Shown here in pieces: positions 55,860 through 64,000 of a stretch of DNA of 64,000 bases. Position 1 is the stretch's first letter. Each line of letters begins with the position of its first letter. The notes under the pieces were generated by a model, which saw only the letters and a program-made list of their open reading frames with translations, was not told the DNA's origin and made no database searches. A program made the position numbers and the translations under genes. Origin of the DNA: Hyposmocoma kahamanoa (Eukaryota > Arthropoda > Insecta > Lepidoptera > Cosmopterigidae); NCBI RefSeq assembly GCF_003589595.1, contig NW_020654175.1:1356413-1420412 (forward strand), in the 5' to 3' direction.

Positions 55860-57750
55860 TTAGCAGAATAACAAATAATATCATAATTGCAATACAAACT
55901 CAGTGGATTCACAATGGAAGTGGATTATAATGATCCGTGGTTACAATAGAATTAGCTGAACTGGGGCCCAGGTTTCATCGCGACGTTTTCCTTCTGCTAT
56001 CAATAATAAGATGGAATACAATGTACGTTGACTCTAAAAGTAAACTAGATCCACATTAATAAACCATCTCAAGTACTTGGATCGGTAGATCTTAGTTAAG
56101 TGATGTCTCCATTAATAAAAGCATATTATTGCTCATTAATTATTTGTGAGTTGACGCAATTTCCGCTCATCATTACGTCCATCAACACTTAAGCTGCAGC
56201 TCAAGACCATTACGAATCGTAATCAATCAAGTCCAGACTGTTGACCATTTCAGATGATATCATTAGATGATTACGGTCAATAAATACAGAAGAGCTGAAT
56301 GCATCGCGAGATCTGAGTGACGTCACACCAGCACTTAATCACCAAATTTAGGAGCTGTTAATTAATACGGGCCTTGGAGAGCAAACAGAGCAATAAAGTC
56401 CTAAGGCATGATATCTTAAGAATCGATACTGCCTCAGATTAAGTTTTTTCCCGTACTCAATCGGTTCCATTGCGCGTGTCAAGCGGCAGGTCCCTGAAGT
56501 GGCCAAAACTTGCTTTATTTCATAAATTATTTTTTTATAAACGAAATTAAAGCTATTTGAAAAATGTATATCGTGTTCTATACGTGTTCTATATAGTACA
56601 ATTGACATAAACAAAAATAATTGGTATATGTAAAGTAGCTATCGATTACAGCAGTCTTGTTGTAAAATTTCGACGTAATTTTGTGGTTTTTTTTCGCACC
56701 GTAAAGTAAATAGTGTATATCCTCAATTGTACTATATATTTTTTCCAAAGTAATAGATTCAACACTCACTGTTATGCGGGGGTTGTATACTCTTTAAGAG
56801 CTTGCTCAATGTAACTCATCGCCAGGCTGATGCCTGTGATTGCTCTTCTTTTATAAGGTGTTTAGGCTTTGGATCACCACAATGGGTCAATCCGGTACTG
56901 AAACTCCACAGGTCTGAGCGGTTTGAATTGGGCAGAAAAGGGTTTATATCCATGCAGTAAGAGCGAAAAAGGCTGCGTGCGGTCAGACCGTCGACGCGAA
57001 ACGCGTAACGTTTTCTGGCTCTTTTGGACAAGCTTTTTCTGGTCGCCTTAGAATTAATATGAACCTTGTTGTCTGTGCAGATTTCATCAAGATGTTTTTC
57101 TTTGCCGTAATTTCAGACAAATGCGTATCACCGTTTGTCACATCGCCGCTTAACATAATTTGAGATTGTAGCTAAGTCTGCGTCCACGTTTTCATTAAAA
57201 ATTGATCATTTAATATTAAACTAATCCGTGCATGTTATGAAAAGAAGTATAAGTGGTGCAATCCCAGTGGCAACCGAATCCAGGACAGGAGATAAGCATC
57301 ATGCCACAAGGCTACCAGGATATAAGTACGCAAATGTTCCTCCACATATAACGCTCGAAGTTATTAACCCAGTTCTCGTTTTCCAAGATTCGATATTCTC
57401 AAATATTGGAACTAAAACTGGACCGAAACGCTCTTCCAAAGTGGAATTTCTCGCTAAAGCGTGATAATTTACGACGCAAACATTGACTTCGGGCAAACGT
57501 TACATTGCTGCTTTGCTACTCCTACACTGTTGAAGAGTTGCATTAGAATTGCTTTGTCAATACCTCAGAAGGCATTTTTACGTGGAGATTATAATTATAG
57601 CCCTGTCTAAAAACCAAGCATTAGTCATAATCGCCAAGCAAATTACGTATAAGGTTACTCGTCTGTTGTTGTGCTCCGGATTGAACATCGTTAATCAGCG
57701 CCAGAAACTCGAGATAATATCGTATTCACACTCAATAATAAAGAAAATTT
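55860..57750. other. Sequence with no recognised gene
   Basis: Frames at 56348-56614, 56816-57031 and 57228-57464 have no recognisable family. Confidence 0.4.
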
Positions 57751-57751
57751 A

Positions 57752-57797
57752 TACGATGAATTCTCCAATTACATTTCAAATTGGAGAATTCATCGTA
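57752..57797. repeat. Perfect 19-base inverted repeat
   Basis: TACGATGAATTCTCCAATT at 57752-57770 and its exact complement at 57779-57797 flank an 8-base loop. Confidence 0.9.
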
Positions 57798-57849
57798 CAG
57801 TTGACGTGGAGACAAAGAACGAAGTGAGATGTGGTGCTGGAGATAATGC

Positions 57850-58115
57850 AGGAAATCACTTGGATAGAAAGAAAAACCAATTAGGTGGTGGTTAAGAATG
57901 GTACGGAAAAGATAAGCTTATTAAAGAGAACCGAAGGGGAAAGATGTTTGAGCATCCGATACGACACGACAGTTTTCTTAGAAGCATTGTAGGAGCGAAG
58001 AGATCCAGGGAAGTTATAGACCAAACAAGGGAAAAAGTTATTGTCGTGTCCTATCAGGAACTCGAAAGTTAGGGTGCTGAATAAAGATGGTTGGCGATTA
58101 CTTCACCGATAACCT
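57850..58115 (+). pseudogene. Degenerate retrotransposon C-terminal fragment
   Basis: Reads PIRHDSFLRSIVGAKRSRE then VIDQTREKVIVVSYQELES. This resembles the 'H..R...GRPR...I.Q' end of RTE-like LINE proteins. Stops interrupt it. Confidence 0.45.
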
Positions 58116-58254
58116 TTTAAACAAAGAAGAATTCGCAAAATAACATATTTGGGAAACTCACCAATAGATTAAAAAATGTATACCTACATAGGAAACAAAA
58201 CCAGTATTTTTTTTTTCACGTCAAGCGTAAGTCATATTTGGCACCAGGCAAATG

Positions 58255-58400
58255 TCAGGTTGGCGCCACGATTTTTTTTATTATACTATTATGTCCCACT
58301 GCTAGGCAAAGGCTTCTCGACTTCAACAACTCCCGGTTTGAGGTAATGCCAGGTCAGTCCACCAAGTGGCTGTATGAGCACATCTCGGTGGGTGCATGCG
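58255..58400 (-). repeat. SINE 3' end fragment
   Basis: 'tatgtcccactgctaggcaa' and 'caggtcagtccaccaagtgg' reversed. Confidence 0.6.
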
Positions 58401-58679
58401 ACAGACGTGTCCAGCCCAGACCCAGTTCAGCTTTTTTTAGTTTCCCAAAAATGTATTTTTTGAAATATCGTCATTTTATTATTCAGGGTGCGACATGCCT
58501 CGAGGCCGCCAACGCCTTTAGGATTATCCCTTAATATCGAATGTGTGCAGAAAGCGGTACTCATTTTCCATCAGATGTACCATTGGTCGATTTGTAAGAA
58601 AATAATATTAGCAAAATTATAATAATTATAGCAAAAAAATTCGTGCAACTGCTGCAAAATAGGCCGCAGCATTTTTTTG

Positions 58680-58920
58680 CAATATCAAGTGACAGGACGA
58701 ACAATTTGTGCGCCTGATGGTATGCTGCACGCCAGTCCATAACAGTTGCAGTGCCACTGCTTTTGCGCCCGTCACCCTGAGACATAAGTTGACCAGCACC
58801 CTTACCGTTCAAAACCGGAACATAGGAACACTGACATTACTGCTGGGCGTCAGAAACAGGTAAGGTGGCAGTACTTCCCTGGACGAACTCTTTCACAGGG
58901 AGCCCTACTGCTACCATCCT
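58680..58920 (-). repeat. Family A repeat copy (reverse)
   Basis: Nearly full-length: 'atatcaagtgacaggacgaa' to 'cagggagccctactgctacc', which defines the 5' end of the family. Confidence 0.85.
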
Positions 58921-58999
58921 CTACAGCGCAGTTTTATCCCTGTTCTAGTTTCGACAATTGCAGGAAAATTGACATTGGTTGAGTCCAGAATATCCGCTG

Positions 59000-59225
59000 T
59001 TCGAATCCCTGTGGCAGCAATAACCTATGGCTTTATTTTCTGTTACGTTCATTTGTGAAAGATTAGTAGCAACAAATCGGAAAGTGAAGGAAAACACCGT
59101 GATGGAACTTAGATGTCGAAGATTCAAAACCCGCGAAGTTTCCAACCCGGATTGGATCAGTCTGGTGGACTATTTGTATTATTTTGTATTATTGTGTTGT
59201 GGTAGTCTGATTGACATTATATAAC
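59000..59225 (+). repeat. SINE core and 3' region
   Basis: 'agtgaaggaaaacaccgtga' and 'gaagtttccaacccggatt' followed by 'ctggtggacta'. Confidence 0.65.
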
Positions 59226-59264
59226 TAGACATGTGCATGCTATTTAACATATGCGAAACATGTT

Positions 59265-59815
59265 TGTTTGTACTGGCACTGTCACAAGGAAATTAACATT
59301 CTTACACTAGCTTCACAGTACATTTATGACAATGTAATTTATGTTAAAAGGAATAGTAATTTCTTTATGAAAAATAGTGACAGACATAACAGTAATACGA
59401 CTCTTCACAAAGTCAAAAAATCATTTAAGGGGCAATGTATACGCTTCTAGAACAAGATTCCGGTTGATATACAAAATTTGCCTTTCACGAGGTTTAAAAC
59501 TATAGTGAAACAAAAACTTTATACTAAAGGTTTATACAAGGTATTAAACAACTTCTGCGAACTTGGATAACAAAAATCCGTGGTAGTAACCCGTTTAGCT
59601 CATGGAAGTAGTCTCGATCTCTGATGTTTGAAATAAAAAAAAATGTTGTAAATGTTATTTACAAAGAGCAACCCCTAGAGTTTCTTGCTCATTCTTCTCA
59701 GGGGAATCTGCCTTACGAATGAGCGGTACAGTTTAACCATTGTGACGATTTCAAGTGCAATAATGCTTACCTATGAAATAAAGTTTTATTTTGAATTTGA
59801 ATTTGAACTTGTAAC
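59265..59815 (+). mobile_element. LINE 3' end: C-terminus plus untranslated tail
   Basis: The C-terminal coding relic has KRNSNFFMKNSDRHN, then in another frame NKIPVDIQNLPFTRFKTIVK and QKLYTKGLYKV. The tail follows: 'ggtagtaacccgtttagctc', 'agagtttcttgctcattctt', ending in repeated TTTGAA at 59795-59812. The tail is shared with 31615-31815. Confidence 0.8.
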
Positions 59816-60359
59816 TTCATCTGTTATTTATACCATGTTTTAAGGAAATAAACGAATTATTATTATTATGGATTAAACTCTATAGTAGCATTCGGACGCA
59901 TAATAAGTTGATGATGTTGCAACAACATTTTATTAATAAATCGTCCTAAAAACCAATACGGCGCCCAAAACTAAAATTTATTGTCACTACCGTCTGATAA
60001 GACGACGCCAAAACATTTCAGAAGCTATATCAATAAAATGACGATGAAACTAATTTAGTCTAGTTACAATACGAACATTGTCGTCTAAAGTTGATACTAG
60101 CACAGGCATCTAATGTCCTAGGGCATAATTGTCTAAGTTGTAAGTGAGTCCAAAGTCAAGATGTGAAGTCAAATCCTTTATAATTCTGAAACCCAGGAGT
60201 ATGTTTCAGATTTGAATTTCAAATTTCAGAATATGTATTGGATATGTATGAGTATATAGTTAATATTTAATGTTGAACATTTGACTGACTTCATGTAAGA
60301 TGGTTAGATTAGCGCATACGTGTCATGTGTGGCATACCAAGGTAAGTATTTATATGGTA

Positions 60360-60645
60360 GCAATAGAGAAGTACCGCCATCACGGCTAATCTTGTCGCCA
60401 AATAGTAATGCTCGCATTACTGCGTTCAGGTTTTGAAGGGTAAGGTGCTGGTGAAATTACAGGCACACGATACTTGTCAAGTTTATGTCACAAGGTGATG
60501 GACGCAGTGGCAGTAGCTCCGAGATCTGCGATTTAAAAGTTTCAGAGGTTCTGCAACTGTCATGGGTAAGCGTGTCGCTTACCACCATACCAGGTGCGCG
60601 ACTAGTTCGTCCTGTCCCTTGAAAACCATAAAAAAAAAGAAAATT
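60360..60645 (+). repeat. Family A repeat copy
   Basis: 'agcaatagagaagtaccgcc' to 'gttcgtcctgtcccttg'. Diverged. Confidence 0.8.
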
Positions 60646-61440
60646 AGCAACGGACCTTCGGTTGAACTATGCCGCAGCACTCTTATGTTTGGCGTTAATT
60701 AAAAAGAATTCATAGCGTTCAAGCACAGGTGACGTATTTTCTGCAGGGTGTGGTCCTATATAGGACTAGGTCAGCTGACCTTCTGGGTACGATCAAAATG
60801 CCCAGCCCAGTTAAAAGAGCGTCTTCCGCCTAACCTCGGATATAAGCAATTACGTCACCGCATAACGAGAAACAAATAGTCGTTTGTAACGGTGCGCCAG
60901 GCGCGAAGGTCGACTGCTAGCCAGATAAGGTTGACCAGACTTAATAAGCTGCCCACTGCCGTGCACAGGTGTTTTATGATTTTAGGAAATAATTTATGGT
61001 ATTTATCTGCATGATTAAAGCAAGTTATATAGTTTTGTGAGTGATTAAAGCCTGAACCCTCGTGAAATCGTTCCTTAAACACCTTTTTACAAGTTAATTT
61101 TTGTATGTTAGCTACGCGTATGACCCACTGCTGCGCGCGGACCTCGGCTTCACTCAATGTGACAAACACACAGGTGTAGCGTAACAAACCAGTATAAAAC
61201 TAGAGTAATAATTCAATTTTAGCGCCCATGAGGCAATGCTTCCTGCCGACCTGTTTTTCATAGTTTGATGTTCTCATTTTAGTAACTGACCATTATTATT
61301 TATGATTTCTATGTAGTGAATGTTTGATTATACACAAGATTATAATAATTTTTAGAATGAATTCTGATAAGCAATAACATGTCAACCAACACAATGATAG
61401 TTTTGAGAAAATGGCGTCTAAAGATTTTTTCGTGGTTTGG
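60646..61440. other. Mostly unassigned
   Basis: 60740-60830 has a small palindrome 'ggtcctatataggac' within a repeat-like block. The 110-codon minus frame (60855-61187) is unrecognised. Confidence 0.4.
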
Positions 61441-61447
61441 TTAATTT

Positions 61448-61622
61448 TTTTTTTTCATAATCAACATAGTCCCGCACTAGGGAAACCCTGTGTCGCAGGT
61501 GCCATACACAACCACGCATTACACTCAACTCACGAGAGAAATAAATGTAGGCCATACAAATATTTCCCCCAACCTGGGACCTCTGGCAGTTCGGCATGGT
61601 AATCATTTGGCCACGGAGGCAG
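61448..61622 (-). mobile_element. tRNA-derived SINE, short form
   Basis: On the minus strand 'gcctccgtggccaaatgatt' (A box) and 'gtcccaggttgggg' (degenerate B box) lead to 'agggtttccctagtgcggga'. Related scrap at 26.8 kb. Confidence 0.65.
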
Positions 61623-61629
61623 GTTAATG

Positions 61630-62377
61630 GGTTTATGTCAACTGTTTTTATATTTTTTTATTTGGAGGTTTCAAATCACTTAGTGTGTGTGTGTGCAAAA
61701 TGTAGACGAGATGACATGCTACAATTTGACATTAAAATCTGAATTTTGTGGGTTGAGACGTTATTACTTATCAGCATCCAAATATGAAGACAGTCCTCAA
61801 CTTGCCTTGAGATAGCATGGAAGACTATGGCTTAAAACCTATTCTGCTGATACATATGAGTTCTTATAGGAAAATATATGTGGAGGAAAATAAAGTTGAA
61901 TTTACAATAATCAATTATTGACATTGTAATAATTTCATTCATAAATTAATTACATTTTACTTGAAAGGATACTGTAATATACCTAATTAAATAAATACCA
62001 TGCTAGTCACTAGTGAACAATTTTATTGTTAATTGTTTTGGTTCTGTAATCTACCACCTTTGTTTATTTATAAATCTAAATTGTTTATTAACAATATCTT
62101 CTTTATCTAAACTGTTTAATAACAATCTTATCTACTGCCAGATGAATTTTTTGAAGTTTTTTTTTAATAAATAAGAATCAAGCTGTTTAAGTCACATAGA
62201 TCACATCTTAACAGAGGTGTTTAGGCTACACCACTGATAATGTACTCAGGTTAGGAAAATGAATGTGTTCAAATAGTTTTGTACATGATGCCATCTGTCA
62301 CGAGTACAGCAAGTCATACCAAAAACAATTAACACTATTTATATAGACACAAACTAAGGAATTTTCTGTATGGGTAA
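61630..62377. other. AT-rich sequence, no gene
   Basis: A short TG run at about 61683-61695; nothing else. Confidence 0.5.
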
Positions 62378-62385
62378 GTCTCTGA

Positions 62386-62879
62386 CATTGAGTATGTAAC
62401 CAGAAATAGAGATAAAACGTAATTTAATTTGTTTGAAAACTATTCTGCTACATCATTACTGTGACATCTGCGCTCCGATTGGCTAGCCCAAGTTCGAAAC
62501 AATTGACGGGTGTCGTCAACCATTTCAGTTCTAATCAACCAGTTAACTTGAGCTTTGCTATAATGGACGAATATTGCAAAATTACATATTTAATATTCAA
62601 TTACCGATGAAATGTGATTATGTTTGATTTGAAATTAGATGTTTCGCTGTTTTTCCCACACCACCGAATAGAACAGCATGGCATTGTTGGAGATCATCTT
62701 TATTACAATAAATACAGAATATTTTTTGGAACGTACGGAGACGTACACACAGGTCAGTAGTTGGCCTGTCTATATTTCAGTGCAAACGGGAGTTGATATT
62801 TATAAGAGTTGTATCGCTAATGTGTTACCAGGAATACATGGCCCGTATTTCGCCTCTATTTCTGGTTATATACTCGATG
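62386..62879. mobile_element. hAT-like MITE, complete copy
   Basis: 494 bases with terminal inverted repeats of about 26 bases: CATTGAGTATGTAACCAG on the left and, from the right, CATCGAGTATATAACCAG, then AAATAGAG on both. Identical 8-base flanks GTCTCTGA (62378-62385 and 62880-62887) form a target duplication typical of hAT elements. No transposase. Relatives at 6732-7090 and 14465-14844. Confidence 0.88.
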
Positions 62880-62889
62880 GTCTCTGATG

Positions 62890-64000
62890 TAAGAAATTTC
62901 AAAAGCATTTCTAAAATTGTCTATTTACTCGTCACTACAAAATTTCACTCTACAGAGAATCTAATCCAGAAAGAGGAGAAAAAAAATAAGAAACCTTATT
63001 ATTGTCCTTTTGAAGTTTTTTTGAGCCCCTTTACATATTCAGACCGAAACATCTACTGTTTACTTATTCGATAACTAAATTCGTTAAACCAGTCGTTTTG
63101 GAGGACGCGCGGCCCGTACAAAACACTACACATTTATTCTATTTCCAATTTCTGATGTCATTAACGCTGCTATAGGACTATGTAGGTGCTCGGCAAGGCC
63201 AAAAGTTGGGAGACAAATTCTACAGCTAAAATACCTCTATTAGAGTATATTTTGGAGTCTAATACAAAAGGGCAAGAGTCTTACTTTATAACAGATCGCA
63301 TTTTCATCCACAATGATACAGAAATTACACTTTCAAGCGGTAAAATAAAAGTTTTATAATGTCAACAAAAGTATCGTTATGAAACGGTTATTCTTTAGTT
63401 GTTTATAGCGTGCAGAAATATGGAGTAAGTGCAAACGTAAAGCTCAATTTAGAACGAGAATAACACGGAATTAGGTTACAGAATGCTTCCGATCGATAAA
63501 TATAAACGAAAATTCAGAAGTTCCAGCTTACAAAATGGCGGGAATAAACCCGATCGATTGTTAAAGCACGAGATGTGAAGGTAGTGCAACGCCCGTAGGC
63601 GTGACCTAAATTCGGTCGGGTTATACATCTGATCGCCCATATGTAAGGTTTCTTATTTCCTACGAGTTTTCTGTAAAGTTGACAGTGATGTTATTAATGT
63701 GATGACTACATTACATATAAAAGTTGTTTTCCTCACTGTTTCTGTGCTCCATTTGGGGTTAAAACATCACAAAACACATATTTTTTCACACAATCACTCA
63801 CACGCCCATACAGTATGAAACAACATCACGCGAATACTACGCCACCTGGTAGCACAACGAGTTCTTTTGCAACTGCAGGGACTTGTCGCTATATTCACAC
63901 CCATGTTTAATTTAATTTCGCCCCTAATTAACGGTCATTAACTTCGAATTTGGCAAAATGTTGAATTGGGGGTTGATGTTGCTCGCTTCCGTAGGTTTAC
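62890..64000. other. Right end, no recognised gene
   Basis: Only short frames. No family A-D copy was seen here. Confidence 0.4.

Noticed and set aside
60855..61187. 110-codon minus-strand gene
   Set aside because: The string RAWRTVTND hinted at a LINE C-terminus, but neither the surrounding frame nor nearby sequence supports it.

Overview
The window looks like insect nuclear DNA, most likely from a moth or butterfly. It is AT-rich and intron-rich. It is crowded with tRNA-derived SINEs, non-LTR retrotransposon tails, MITEs and mariner remnants. The one gene I can name is talin, and its sequence is clearly arthropod. The order Lepidoptera is inferred from the style of the SINE cores and LINE tails, not from a database search.

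Left part (1-13.7 kb, minus strand): the 5' coding half of talin (rhea in Drosophila). Thirteen coding exons can be joined without a frame break from the start codon at 13702 to 524, giving about 608 residues. They encode the F0-F1-F2-F3 FERM head, the flexible linker and the beginning of the first rod bundle (R1). The rest of the rod lies beyond the left edge. The introns hold transposon debris. One insertion ends eight bases from a splice donor and another ends 33 bases from a splice acceptor.

Middle and right (13.7-64 kb): no complete cellular gene is visible. The stretch is upstream of talin and probably includes its untranslated exons and promoter. One exon-shaped, non-coding segment with good splice signals sits at 32536-32684 on the talin strand. 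CpG-rich patches near 22.9, 25.2, 28.9, 35.1, 47.2 and 50.2 kb are promoter or first-exon candidates. Two short coding-looking exons of unknown identity occur at 23619-23782 (minus) and 45070-45129 (plus). A weak serine-protease-like relic is near 51.4 kb.

Mobile DNA explains most of the rest. It includes a broken LINE reverse transcriptase (36.0-37.5 kb), further LINE C-terminal fragments (7.1, 41.2, 43.5, 57.9, 59.3 kb), two internally deleted mariner relics (30.3, 41.4 kb), and four MITEs with recognisable terminal inverted repeats (5.9, 14.9, 33.7, 62.4 kb). There are several tRNA-headed SINEs, a tRNA-containing repeat in four copies, and one ~240-290 bp repeat family (called family A here) with about fourteen copies in both orientations. 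No CRISPR array, rRNA gene or convincingly functional tRNA gene was seen.
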